A stretch of 64,000 nucleotides of DNA, taken from contig NZ_BDAG01000035.1 in assembly GCF_002091715.1 (NCBI RefSeq), positions 1 to 64,000 of the forward strand, written 5' to 3'. Position 1 is the stretch's first letter. Each line of letters starts with the position of its first letter. Positions 1 to 8,098 of this stretch are shown here, piece by piece. The stretch is from Pseudomonas migulae NBRC 103157. GTDB lineage: Bacteria; Pseudomonadota; Gammaproteobacteria; Pseudomonadales; Pseudomonadaceae. The notes below the pieces were generated by a model that worked only from the letters and a program-made list of their open reading frames with translations, had not been told where the DNA came from and ran no database searches. A program made the translations under genes and the position numbers.

Positions 1-32
1 ATGGCGTCTATATAAACGCTAAAAATCCCGAA

Positions 33-191
33 CTAACCAACAATCCCGCGAACAACGAAGTACAACAACGAAGGCCCAAGCAAGCACCCAAGCCCGGTAT
101 GAAACGTCGCGGTCAACGCGCCATAAGGCACCAACCGCCGATCCGTCGCTGCCAACCCGGCCGTCACACCACTCACCGTCCCGGCCAACCC
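33..191 (-). pseudogene. Remnant of a second madM copy (3' end only)
   Basis: The last 52 codons before a stop resemble the C-terminus of the intact MadM encoded just upstream on the same strand. By eye, 37 of 52 residues are identical, including LVPYG, LGCLLGPSLLY and the final RG..G. No upstream part of a madM gene precedes it. The sequence above position 191 runs into a REP element and then the intact madM stop. The divergence shows this is an old duplication or a leftover of recombination, not a fresh repeat. There is no start codon or ribosome binding site of its own, so it is probably not expressed as a protein. Confidence 0.75.
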
Positions 192-210
192 TTGAGGTCG
201 CATCGCGGAT

Positions 211-270
211 TTCGCGAGCAAGCCCGCACACAGGAGAATGCATTCCAATGTGTGGGGCTTGTCCGCGAAG
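211..270. repeat. REP doublet between madM and its remnant
   Basis: Two inverted arms, TTCGCGAGCAAGCCCGC and GGGGCTTGTCCGCGAA, flank a spacer of about 27 bases. The right arm is degraded compared with other copies in the window. It lies directly after the madM stop. Confidence 0.8.
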
Positions 271-283
271 GTGTCAGAAAATG

Positions 284-1048
284 TCAGCCCATCAACCCGC
301 GCATGATCAGATACAACAGCGATGGCCCAAGCAAACACCCTAACGCGGTGTAGAACGCCGCCGTCAGGCAACCATACGGCACCAGTTTCGGATCTGTGGC
401 GGCCAAACCGCCGGCCACACCGCTCGAGGTGCCCATCAAACCGCCGAAAATCACCGCACTGCGCGGGTTGTTCAGCCCGATCATCGGTGCCACGAACGGC
501 GTCATCACCATCACCAGAATGGCTTTGATCAACCCCGCCGCAATCGACAGCGCCATGACCTCGGAACTCGCACCAATCGCTGCCCCGGTTACCGGACCGA
601 CGATGTACGTCACCGCGCCCGCGCCGATGGTAGTCAAGCTCACCGCATCGGTGTAACCGAACGCCATCGCCACCGCGACACCGGCTATGAACGATGTCCC
701 GACGCCGACGAACAACGCCAGCACCCCGACAAAACCGGCACGCTTGAGCTCATCGACACTGACACCGAACGCCGTGGCGACAATCGCGAAATCACGCAAC
801 ATGGCGCCGCCCAGCAGGCCGATGCCCGACAACAACGGAATGTCCACCACGCCTTTCTGGCCACCGGTCAGCGCGCCCCCGATATAAGACAACAACAACC
901 CAAGCAGAATGGCGATGGCCGAGCCGTGCAGGCGACCTTTTGTGAATGTATTGGAAATCCAGTAGGACACCCACATGGTCACGCCGACAATCAGAAAGCC
1001 GCTGATCAGGCCGTAACCGGTAATTACCTTCATCATCGATTCGTACAT
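284..1048 (-). CDS. madM: Malonate transporter subunit MadM
   Basis: The 254-residue protein is very hydrophobic, with roughly eight membrane segments, and matches the MadM family, the large subunit of the MadL-MadM malonate importer. It starts at MYESMMKV, five bases after the madL stop. It is the last intact gene of the malonate operon and would supply the substrate for the decarboxylase encoded upstream. A REP and a second, truncated copy of its own 3' end follow immediately. Confidence 0.9.
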   Translation of the reverse strand: MYESMMKVITGYGLISGFLIVGVTMWVSYWISNTFTKGRLHGSAIAILLGLLLSYIGGALTGGQKGVVDIPLLSGIGLLGGAMLRDFAIVATAFGVSVDELKRAGFVGVLALFVGVGTSFIAGVAVAMAFGYTDAVSLTTIGAGAVTYIVGPVTGAAIGASSEVMALSIAAGLIKAILVMVMTPFVAPMIGLNNPRSAVIFGGLMGTSSGVAGGLAATDPKLVPYGCLTAAFYTALGCLLGPSLLYLIMRGLMG

Positions 1049-1053
1049 GGCGA

Positions 1054-1446
1054 TCACCCTACCGTCTTCGGAGGAATGACCGAGGCGGGCTCCTTGTTGC
1101 CGATGCGTACCAGCACCGGCACCAAGGCAAAGGCGATAACCACCGCTGCCGTCCCCGCCAGAATTGCCATCGGCCCACCCTTGAGTGCGCCATAGACGTT
1201 TTGTTGCGCCGCCATCGCGACGACGATCGGGATGTAAATTGCGCTCCAGAACTCCACGCCCTGCTCTGTCTTGCCTTTGAACCAACCACTTTTATTCAGG
1301 TAACTGCCGAGGCCGATCAACAGCAGCATCGCAATACCTACACCGCCAACGTTGGCCGGTACGCCAATCAGCTTGCCGAGCAGTTCGCCGACAAAAATAC
1401 CCACCAGGGTACAAAAGGCGAGAAACGCCACACCATAAATAATCAT
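1054..1446 (-). CDS. madL: Malonate transporter subunit MadL
   Basis: A 130-residue membrane protein with about four hydrophobic segments, the usual size for MadL, the small partner of MadM in malonate uptake. I chose the ATG at 1446 over an in-frame TTG five codons earlier because a GAGG sits at a proper distance before the ATG. A 65-base gap separates it from mdcH, the largest gap in the operon. Transporter genes at the 3' end of an mdc operon are a known arrangement in Pseudomonas and Acinetobacter. Confidence 0.9.
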   Translation of the reverse strand: MIIYGVAFLAFCTLVGIFVGELLGKLIGVPANVGGVGIAMLLLIGLGSYLNKSGWFKGKTEQGVEFWSAIYIPIVVAMAAQQNVYGALKGGPMAILAGTAAVVIAFALVPVLVRIGNKEPASVIPPKTVG

Positions 1447-1511
1447 TGTTGTTGTCCTCAAAGTGCATCGTCGAATGTTGTTTTTGTTGTTCGAAGGCCT
1501 GAGTCGGAGGT

Positions 1512-2423
1512 CTAAAGTTGGCGGCTTCCCTCCTCACGCAACAGCGCCTGCAAGGTATCGAGTCGCGCACCGTCGAAGGCAATGACGGTGCCCTGCTCGA
1601 ACACCCGGCGCGCCAGCCCGGTCAGCACCGCTCCGGGTGGCAGTTCGATCTGTAGACGTACGCCGCGCTCGTAGGCGCTTTGTACCGTGCCGCGCCAATC
1701 CACCACACGGCACATGTTGAAGGCCAGGTCATCGCGCAAGGCTTCAATGTTAGTGACGGGCCGAGCGCGGCTGCCGCTCAGGTAGCCCACTGTCGGGATT
1801 TTCAATTGCACGTTGGCGAAGGCTCCTGCCAGGGTTTTAGCGGGCGCGTCCAATAAAGGACAGTGCGACGGCACGCTTACGGCCAGGCGTTTGGTCAGAC
1901 CGGCACCGCGACCTTTCGCCAATTCGGCAACCGACTTCATTGCAGCATCGCTTCCGGCAATGACCACCTGGTTATCAGCATTGATATTGGCCAGGTAAAC
2001 CGGCGTATCGGCGCTATGAACCTGCGCCAGCAAACTTTCCACTGTGGACAAATCGAGACCGATGATCGCGGTCATGCCGTAGCCCTGTGGATAAGCCTGC
2101 TGCATCAGCTCACCGCGCAGGCTGACCAGATGCAGCGCATCGCTGAAACTCAAGGCACCCGCTACCACCGCTGCCGGGTAGGCGCCGATGGACAATCCCG
2201 CCACGTAATCCGGCGCCATGGATAACTGGCGTGAAGCTGCGACGCCGGCAATCAACAGACAAAGCTGAACGGCCCGTGTCGACTTCAATGCCTCGACCGA
2301 ATCCAGCAGCAACGCGTCTTCGCCAAGCACGTCACTCGCCTCGACCACTGCTTCGCAAGGCAAACGATGGAGCATGCCCGGCTGCTGCGCGCCTTGGCCC
2401 GGGAACACCAGCAAGCTGCTCAT
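1512..2423 (-). CDS. mdcH: Malonate decarboxylase subunit epsilon (malonyl-CoA:ACP transacylase)
   Basis: A 303-residue protein of the FabD-like acyltransferase family. The N-terminal LLVFPGQGAQ motif and the nucleophile elbow GLSIG around residue 90 are visible. In malonate decarboxylase it primes the acyl carrier subunit MdcC by transferring malonyl from malonyl-CoA; acetyl replaces malonyl in later turnovers. The start MSSLLVF overlaps the mdcG stop as ATGA, which indicates translational coupling. The serine here sits in GLSIG rather than the commoner GHSxG. Confidence 0.88.
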   Translation of the reverse strand: MSSLLVFPGQGAQQPGMLHRLPCEAVVEASDVLGEDALLLDSVEALKSTRAVQLCLLIAGVAASRQLSMAPDYVAGLSIGAYPAAVVAGALSFSDALHLVSLRGELMQQAYPQGYGMTAIIGLDLSTVESLLAQVHSADTPVYLANINADNQVVIAGSDAAMKSVAELAKGRGAGLTKRLAVSVPSHCPLLDAPAKTLAGAFANVQLKIPTVGYLSGSRARPVTNIEALRDDLAFNMCRVVDWRGTVQSAYERGVRLQIELPPGAVLTGLARRVFEQGTVIAFDGARLDTLQALLREEGSRQL

Positions 2424-3028
2424 GCTGCCTGCTCCCACGGATCAATGACCAGGCAAGCTTCACGGGCGTTTTTCAGCAAAACCCGGCGGGCAGGACCGGC
2501 CCATTCGCGAAGGGCGATGGCGCCGAAAGGTGTCTGCAGCTGCATGTCTACCTGGCACGCAGCCGTGTCCAGAATCCTCACCAGCGCCTGCGCCTTTAAC
2601 CGGTCGAGCGGTTGTGGCGCGCGCAGGATCAAGTCGAGGTCGCTGCGCGCATGCAAAGCCTGAAAACCACTGGCCAATTCAAACCCGGCACTGCCGCTGA
2701 CACCCCACACCCAACCACAATCATCCAGCATTGGCCGCAGTTGATTGAGGGCGTGAACGGCCGGCACATCCCGATCAATCGAAACATGGCAAAGGTCTTC
2801 CGGTTTAACCCGACGCGAGATCACATCGATCGACATCACCGTTGCAAAGCGCTGCTCACGCAGCCGCCCACGCACCCCGACCGCGATGTGATCCGGCGCA
2901 CTCAGCGCGCGCCGAACCACCACTGGCTGCCCCGCGCTGATCGACTCAGAGACCCATGCAGGCGCATCCACAGGCAACTGCTCCGGGGTCATCCCCCACA
3001 GCAGGTCGTGGGCCAGAAACGTATTCAC
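2420..3028 (-). CDS. mdcG: Phosphoribosyl-dephospho-CoA transferase MdcG
   Basis: A 202-residue protein that attaches the 2'-(5''-phosphoribosyl)-3'-dephospho-CoA prosthetic group to MdcC, making the holo acyl carrier protein. The nucleotidyltransferase-like stretch GSAGFELASG...RSDLDLIL is visible in the middle. The start is GTG (VNTFLAHD), overlapping the mdcE stop as GTGA; the longer frame upstream is only the mdcE sequence read in another frame. It works after MdcB, which makes the precursor. Confidence 0.88.
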   Translation of the reverse strand: MNTFLAHDLLWGMTPEQLPVDAPAWVSESISAGQPVVVRRALSAPDHIAVGVRGRLREQRFATVMSIDVISRRVKPEDLCHVSIDRDVPAVHALNQLRPMLDDCGWVWGVSGSAGFELASGFQALHARSDLDLILRAPQPLDRLKAQALVRILDTAACQVDMQLQTPFGAIALREWAGPARRVLLKNAREACLVIDPWEQAA

Positions 3029-3828
3029 CACTGCGCTCTCAGCAGTTCGCGCACCTTGCTCGATGCTGCGCGATTGCTCGCGCCCAAGCGACTGCTCAAA
3101 TCGCGGCCGCTTGCGCCAACATCGCCAATCGCCAGGCCCAGGCATTCAGTCACCCGCGCCAGATCCGCTGATGTTGGCTGCTCGATCTGCTCCACCGGCA
3201 AGGTTTCCCAAAGCAAACCCAGGCTGGCATAGCTGTCGATGTCATACGCCATCGGTGGCACGCTGGCGGCCAGTGCTTCCAGCTCTTCGACGCTGCGCAA
3301 CGTCACCCGCGCCGCTGAAGCCTTGCCCATCGCATGCACCATCACGCCGGGATCACGCAGGGCAATCAGGCGATTGGCCTGATACCCGTGCGCCAGAAAC
3401 GCCCCGGACATCGCCTTGCCCACCAGCAAACCGATCACCGCGTGGCCAGCCAATCGGGCACGGGCATAGCTGTCCGCCGCACCCGCCAAAGCCTGATGAA
3501 TACCGAGTGCTTCTTCGCGCCGACCGTAGGCCTGACTCGGCACATCGATGATCGCGATCAAGGCGCGCTTGTGCGGTTTATCAACGTCAGCCGTGATCAC
3601 GTCATCCACCGCCTTGGCCAAGCCCCAGCCCTCAAGCAGACCGACCTCGCCATTGCGGGCGCGGACAAAACGGTTGTCGGGATCAGCCACCACCGCGATG
3701 AACCGGACAGGCTGATCACCCAACACACCGTCGGCCACCTTCAACGAAGCGGGCAAACCCTCGACCGGTTTCGCGCCATCGCTCAAGGCGTTGAACCAGC
3801 TCAAACCTCTCAGGGAATACGAACTCAT
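3025..3828 (-). CDS. mdcE: Malonate decarboxylase subunit gamma (carboxyltransferase)
   Basis: A 267-residue crotonase-fold subunit. With MdcD it forms the decarboxylating component that releases CO2 from malonyl-S-ACP and regenerates acetyl-S-ACP. The segment GLLVGKAMSGAFLAHG is typical of the family's oxyanion region. Start MSSYSLRG overlaps the mdcD stop (ATGA) and its stop overlaps the mdcG start (GTGA). The length is normal for MdcE. Confidence 0.9.
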   Translation of the reverse strand: MSSYSLRGLSWFNALSDGAKPVEGLPASLKVADGVLGDQPVRFIAVVADPDNRFVRARNGEVGLLEGWGLAKAVDDVITADVDKPHKRALIAIIDVPSQAYGRREEALGIHQALAGAADSYARARLAGHAVIGLLVGKAMSGAFLAHGYQANRLIALRDPGVMVHAMGKASAARVTLRSVEELEALAASVPPMAYDIDSYASLGLLWETLPVEQIEQPTSADLARVTECLGLAIGDVGASGRDLSSRLGASNRAASSKVRELLRAQW

Positions 3829-4676
3829 GAGCGCTCTCCTTGATACAGTTCGCGAACCGTCGCCGGATCGATTTGCGGTTCGGCATCCAGTCGGGCCAGC
3901 CGTTGCAGGAACAGGTCGGCCTGACGACTGCGTTGTTGCGCCGGCAAGCCCTGTTGCAGCAATTCACTGACCTGCTGCTGAATCTGCGCCACGTCGTCAG
4001 CGACAAAGCGATCCACCAAACCGCTGGCAAAACGTTGCTCGCCACCGGTCAGGCTCCAGATGAAAGGACGGTCGCGGGAGTCGTACTCCTCAAGCCCGGC
4101 TTCCTGTTCGATCACTTGTGGCCCGTTCAGGCCAAGGCGCGCTTCCTGGGTCACCAGCAAATAGCTGCATAACCCGGCGGCGATCGACATCCCGCCAAAA
4201 CAGCCAACGCTGCCGGCTACTACACCAACAACCGGTTGGTACTGGCGCAGATCGACAATCGCTGCATGAATATCGGCAATCGCCGCCAGCCCGAGGTTGG
4301 CTTCCTGCAACCGCACGCCACCGGTTTCCAGCAGCAATACGGCGCGGGTTGGAGTGCCGTTGCGGTTGTCTTCGGCGGCCAGTTCCAGTGCGCCAGCGAT
4401 CTTCGCCCCACCGACTTCACCGAGGCTGCCACCCTGAAACGCGCCTTCGATGGCGGCAATGACCACCGGCAAACCGCCGATGCTGCCCTTGGCAATCACC
4501 ACGCCGTCATCGGCTTGCGGCACCACGCCCTGGCGCGACAGCCATGGCGACATGACGCGTTGAAACGGGTCGAGCAATTCGCGGAAGGTGCCGGCGTCAA
4601 GCAAGGCTTTTGCCCGTTGCCGGGCGCCGAGTTCGACGAAGCTATGTTTGTGGAGGAGCTGTGCACTGTCAGTCAT
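3825..4676 (-). CDS. mdcD: Malonate decarboxylase subunit beta (carboxyltransferase)
   Basis: A 283-residue acetyl-CoA carboxylase beta-like subunit that pairs with MdcE. Glycine-rich blocks are visible, for instance GSVGCFGGMSIAAGLCSYL, expected for an acyl-thioester binding crotonase fold. I place the start at MTDSAQLLHKH, inside the longer open frame, because this ATG overlaps the mdcC end by eight bases as in related operons. No zinc finger is present, as is usual for MdcD. Confidence 0.9.
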   Translation of the reverse strand: MTDSAQLLHKHSFVELGARQRAKALLDAGTFRELLDPFQRVMSPWLSRQGVVPQADDGVVIAKGSIGGLPVVIAAIEGAFQGGSLGEVGGAKIAGALELAAEDNRNGTPTRAVLLLETGGVRLQEANLGLAAIADIHAAIVDLRQYQPVVGVVAGSVGCFGGMSIAAGLCSYLLVTQEARLGLNGPQVIEQEAGLEEYDSRDRPFIWSLTGGEQRFASGLVDRFVADDVAQIQQQVSELLQQGLPAQQRSRQADLFLQRLARLDAEPQIDPATVRELYQGERS

Positions 4677-4968
4677 GGCCGATTTCCTCGAAGCCTTGTT
4701 CCAGACGCAAGCGCACCACACCCGGTGTCGCGCCGAAATCGTGGATATCAATGGCCATCGCTGGCGGAGTCTGGCCGTCGAACATCCGCGCAAACAGATG
4801 CTGCCAGCGTTGCTCGGCACCATTGACCGAGGTCTGTACCTTGATCGTCAATTTGCCGGCCTGACCCGGTTCGATCAGCACTTCCAGATCGCCAGAACCG
4901 ACACAGCCCACCAGGGTACGGCCACGTGGCGGCTGCCCGGCGGGGAATTCAAAGGATAAGGTTTCCAT
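4669..4968 (-). CDS. mdcC: Malonate decarboxylase acyl carrier protein (delta subunit)
   Basis: A 99-residue small carrier subunit. The conserved VGSGD motif places the serine that carries the phosphoribosyl-dephospho-CoA arm at residue 25. Malonyl and acetyl groups ride on this thiol during catalysis. The start shares one base with the mdcB stop (TGATG) and the 3' end overlaps mdcD by eight bases. Confidence 0.9.
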   Translation of the reverse strand: METLSFEFPAGQPPRGRTLVGCVGSGDLEVLIEPGQAGKLTIKVQTSVNGAEQRWQHLFARMFDGQTPPAMAIDIHDFGATPGVVRLRLEQGFEEIGHD

Positions 4969-5825
4969 CAGAAGGCTCCGGACTCGATGCGGTCGATAAA
5001 CAGGCAGGCGGCGAGCAAATCCGCTGCACCGCCGGGCGACGCATTCAATGCGATTAATTGATCGTCCAGCTCGTGCAAACGGCGGCGACCGGCGAGGCTG
5101 GCACTGCCGCCAGCGTCGAGGACCGCTTGGGCGCCGAGTTGCATGGTGTGCAAGCCGTGTTCGCCGGCGCGGTAGAGCACGCAGGTGTCAGCCAGGGTCG
5201 TCATGATCGCCAGCAAGGCATCGAGCCGGGCGTTCTGCTCGCCATGGCCAACGGCACGGCTGCGCTTGAGTTGTGGCAACGCCCGTTGCACCACTGAAGG
5301 AAAGCCCAACTGCGCTTCTTCACGGGCACCGCGGGCGCCGTAGCGTTGGGCGACTTGGGCGCCGTGGCTGAGTGGACGTGGCGCGTAACGGTCTTCGAGT
5401 AACGCGAGGCGTGCAGCGCGCAAAGCAATCGAGCCTGCCTCACTGGATTCTGGCTCAAGCGCGCAGGCCGTGACCAAAAGCCCCAAGGCCCAGATCGCCC
5501 CGCGATGAGTGTTCACACCGCCAGTGGTGACGAGCATCGCTTGCTCCCCTTCTCGCCCCATCCGCCCGATGGCTTCACGCAGCGGCACGCCGACCTCGCC
5601 AAACTCAATGGCCGCTTGCGCCATTTCCTTGAACGCCGGCCACAACGACAACGCCGAAGCGTGCATCAGCCCAAGGTGCAAATCGGTATGCGCGCCATTA
5701 CCGCGACGATCGACCAGCGCCGGTTTCGGCGACAAATCCGCTTCGTCGATCAGCGCGTCCACCGCCAGGTCCGCCAGCCGTTCGGCCAGGGTTAAGGTTT
5801 TCGGTTGCAGGTTGAAGGCGTGCAT
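4968..5825 (-). CDS. mdcB: Triphosphoribosyl-dephospho-CoA synthase MdcB
   Basis: A 285-residue member of the CitG/MdcB family. It makes the prosthetic-group precursor from dephospho-CoA and ATP. The family motif SPKPALVDRRGNGAHTDL is near the N-terminus (about residues 29-46), followed by HASALSLWPAF. Start MHAFNLQPK overlaps the mdcA stop by one base (TAATG). It supplies MdcG with substrate. Confidence 0.92.
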   Translation of the reverse strand: MHAFNLQPKTLTLAERLADLAVDALIDEADLSPKPALVDRRGNGAHTDLHLGLMHASALSLWPAFKEMAQAAIEFGEVGVPLREAIGRMGREGEQAMLVTTGGVNTHRGAIWALGLLVTACALEPESSEAGSIALRAARLALLEDRYAPRPLSHGAQVAQRYGARGAREEAQLGFPSVVQRALPQLKRSRAVGHGEQNARLDALLAIMTTLADTCVLYRAGEHGLHTMQLGAQAVLDAGGSASLAGRRRLHELDDQLIALNASPGGAADLLAACLFIDRIESGAF

Positions 5826-7495
5826 TACCAGCTCCTGAATTTGGCGGGCGGGTTGTAGAGGCCACCGGACCACTCGACCAGATCAGCCACGCTTTTGGCG
5901 GCGAGCAATTCGCGGGTGGCGTCGGTGCGACGGATACCGAGGTCTTCGGGCAAGGCAATCAACCCTTCGCGGCGCATGCGTGCGGTGTCTTTCGGGTTGT
6001 GACGCAAGCCGATGACGGTCACGCCGGCGACCGCGGCGATCATTGCCTGGCGTTCTTCCAGCGAACGCGCCTTGTACAGATAGGCGATGCCTTCTTCGGT
6101 CAGCAGGTGGGTAACGTCGTCGCCGTAGATCATGATCGGCGCCAGCGGCATGCCACTTTTCTTCGCCACTTCAATCGCGTCGAGGGTTTCGACGAAGGTC
6201 GGTTTGCCGCCCTCCTGGAAGGTCTCGACCATTTGCACCACGAGTTTTTTGCCGCGTTCAAGCAAGGGCTCCGGCGCGTCGCCGTGGCGCATGTCGAGCC
6301 AGGCCGGGGTGCCGTGGCGGCGACCACGCGGGTCGTGGCCCATGTTCGGCGCGCCACCGAAACCGGCCAGGCGTCCGCGGGTCACGGTGGAGGAATGGCC
6401 GTCGCCATCGACTTGCAGGGTCGCACCGATGAACAGGTCCACCGCGTATTGCCCGGCCAGTTGGCTGAACATTCGGTTGGAGCGCAGCGAGCCGTCGCGC
6501 CCGGTGAAGAACACGTCCGGCCGCGCGGCGATGTAGTTTTCCATGCCCAGTTCGGTGCCGAAGCAATGCACGCTTTCAACCCAGCCGCTTTCGATGGCAG
6601 GAATCAGGGTCGGGTGCGGATTGAGCGTCCAGTTGCGGCAGATCTTGCCTTTGAGGCCGAGGGATTCGCCGTAGGTCGGCAGGATCAGTTCGATAGCGGC
6701 GGTATTGAAGCCGATGCCGTGGTTCAGCGACTGGACGTTGTGTTTTTCGTAGATCCCGCGGATCGCCATCATCGCCATCAGCACGTGCACAGGCTTGATG
6801 TGGCGTGGGTCGCGGGTGAACAGCGGTTCGATGTAGAACGGCTTGTCCGCCACTACGACGAAATCGACCCAGGAGGCGGGGATGTCGACGCGTGGCAGGT
6901 CAGTGACGTCGTCCACCAACTGATTGACCTGAACAATGACGATACCGTCGCTGAACGCCGCCGGTTCGATCAGCGCCGGCGTGTCTTCGGTGCTGGGGCC
7001 GGTGTAGATGTTGCCGGCGCGGTCGGCCATGAAACCGGCCGAGAGCACGACGTTGGGAATCAGGTCCACCACCAGCCGTGCGTAGAGCTCGATGTAGGTG
7101 TGGATCGCGCCGATTTCCAGCAGGCCATCTTCCAGCAACTGGCTGATGCGCAGGCTCTGGGTGCCGGCGAAGGAAAAGTCGAGCTTGCGGGCGATGCCGC
7201 GCTCAAACAGGTCCAGGTGTTCGGAACGCCCGACGCTGGGCATGATCATGTGCAGGTCGTGGAGCTTTGTCGGATCGGCTTTTGCCAGTGAGCGGGAAAG
7301 GAAATCCGCCTGCTTCTGGTTGTTGCCCTCCAGCACCACACGGTCGCCGGGCAGGATCAACGCTTCGAGCGCCGCCACGATGTTGTCGGTGGGCAGGACC
7401 ACACCGTCGGCCAGGCCCTTGACCAACTCGAGACGCCGCTGCTTTTCGCTGCGCCGCCGCGTCCATCGCGAGTCGGGGGATATTGTTGTTGTCAT
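5825..7495 (-). CDS. mdcA: Malonate decarboxylase subunit alpha (acetyl-S-ACP:malonate ACP transferase)
   Basis: A 556-residue protein, normal length for MdcA, related to citrate lyase alpha and CoA-transferases. It exchanges acetyl for malonate on the carrier protein MdcC. Typical stretches include GDRVVLEGNNQKQADFL near the N-terminus and FGGAPNMGHDPRGRRHGTPA around residue 380. It is the first gene of the operon. I chose the ATG of MTTTISPDS because GGAG lies a few bases upstream; a GTG two codons earlier is less well placed. No regulator such as MdcR is visible beside it. Confidence 0.93.
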   Translation of the reverse strand: MTTTISPDSRWTRRRSEKQRRLELVKGLADGVVLPTDNIVAALEALILPGDRVVLEGNNQKQADFLSRSLAKADPTKLHDLHMIMPSVGRSEHLDLFERGIARKLDFSFAGTQSLRISQLLEDGLLEIGAIHTYIELYARLVVDLIPNVVLSAGFMADRAGNIYTGPSTEDTPALIEPAAFSDGIVIVQVNQLVDDVTDLPRVDIPASWVDFVVVADKPFYIEPLFTRDPRHIKPVHVLMAMMAIRGIYEKHNVQSLNHGIGFNTAAIELILPTYGESLGLKGKICRNWTLNPHPTLIPAIESGWVESVHCFGTELGMENYIAARPDVFFTGRDGSLRSNRMFSQLAGQYAVDLFIGATLQVDGDGHSSTVTRGRLAGFGGAPNMGHDPRGRRHGTPAWLDMRHGDAPEPLLERGKKLVVQMVETFQEGGKPTFVETLDAIEVAKKSGMPLAPIMIYGDDVTHLLTEEGIAYLYKARSLEERQAMIAAVAGVTVIGLRHNPKDTARMRREGLIALPEDLGIRRTDATRELLAAKSVADLVEWSGGLYNPPAKFRSW

Positions 7496-7601
7496 GACCA
7501 CTCCACGGGTTCGCTGTCGTGGGGGTCACCTTAGGAGTGTTGGGTGGGAGCATCAATCAAGCAGAGAGACGGATCGTTACGGTCAGGGTAATGGTTGATT
7601 A

Positions 7602-7638
7602 CCCCTGTGGCGAGGGGGCTGCCCCCTCACCACAGGGG
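7602..7638. terminator. Strong hairpin between chpC and mdcA (REP-related)
   Basis: CCCCTGTGGCGAGGGGGC and GCCCCCTCACCACAGGGG form a nearly perfect stem with almost no loop. It lies just after the chpC stop on the minus strand. No T-run follows, so Rho-independent termination is not certain. The arms resemble a single shortened REP, which can also cap transcripts. Confidence 0.55.
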
Positions 7639-7642
7639 CCCG

Positions 7643-8098
7643 TCAGACTAGCGCGGCACTCACAAGCAACTCCTCCAGCGCCAGCAAATCCGGCACCTTG
7701 GCCACTTGGTCCCCCACTTGCACCGCTGCCTTTTCCAGCGCACACAACGGCACATCGACATAGCTCAATTGACTGTCGAGCTTGTACGACCGCGGAATCC
7801 CCTGCACCAGCAACGCAATAAACTTCAGCTCCGGCCGGCCGCCCAACGCATTGAGAATGACAATCCTCGCCCGCTCGCCAATCACGATTTTGTTGCCGCA
7901 CGCCGACTCAAAACTCAGCAACGGAATCTGCCGCTCCCGCCACGTCACCCGCCCGAGATACCAGGGCGGCGTGTCGAGGTCGAAGGCTCCCGGCTGATAG
8001 TCGATCAGCTCCGCAACCGCCACATTGGGCAAAATCAGATTGCGGTCAGCCAGGGGCAGCAGCAGCCCGGTGAGGTTGCTGGTGCGATGCTCAAGCAT
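7643..8098 (-). CDS. chpC: CheW-like scaffold protein ChpC
   Basis: A 151-residue CheW-domain protein at the end of the Pil-Chp operon. It probably helps couple receptors to the histidine kinase ChpA. The start MLEHRTSN overlaps the end of chpA by eight bases, so the two are translationally coupled. In P. aeruginosa chpB lies between chpA and chpC; here there is no room for it. The call rests on the CheW fold pattern (LPLADRNLILPNVAVAELI, then WRERQIPLLSFE) and on position. Confidence 0.82.
   Translation of the reverse strand: MLEHRTSNLTGLLLPLADRNLILPNVAVAELIDYQPGAFDLDTPPWYLGRVTWRERQIPLLSFESACGNKIVIGERARIVILNALGGRPELKFIALLVQGIPRSYKLDSQLSYVDVPLCALEKAAVQVGDQVAKVPDLLALEELLVSAALV

Noticed and set aside
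1..32. An ATG at position 1 on the plus strand
   Set aside because: The frame hits a stop after four codons; nothing can be said of this edge.
5999..7291. A 430-codon open frame on the plus strand opposite mdcA
   Set aside because: It is the antisense shadow of mdcA, with the same biased composition and no recognisable domain.
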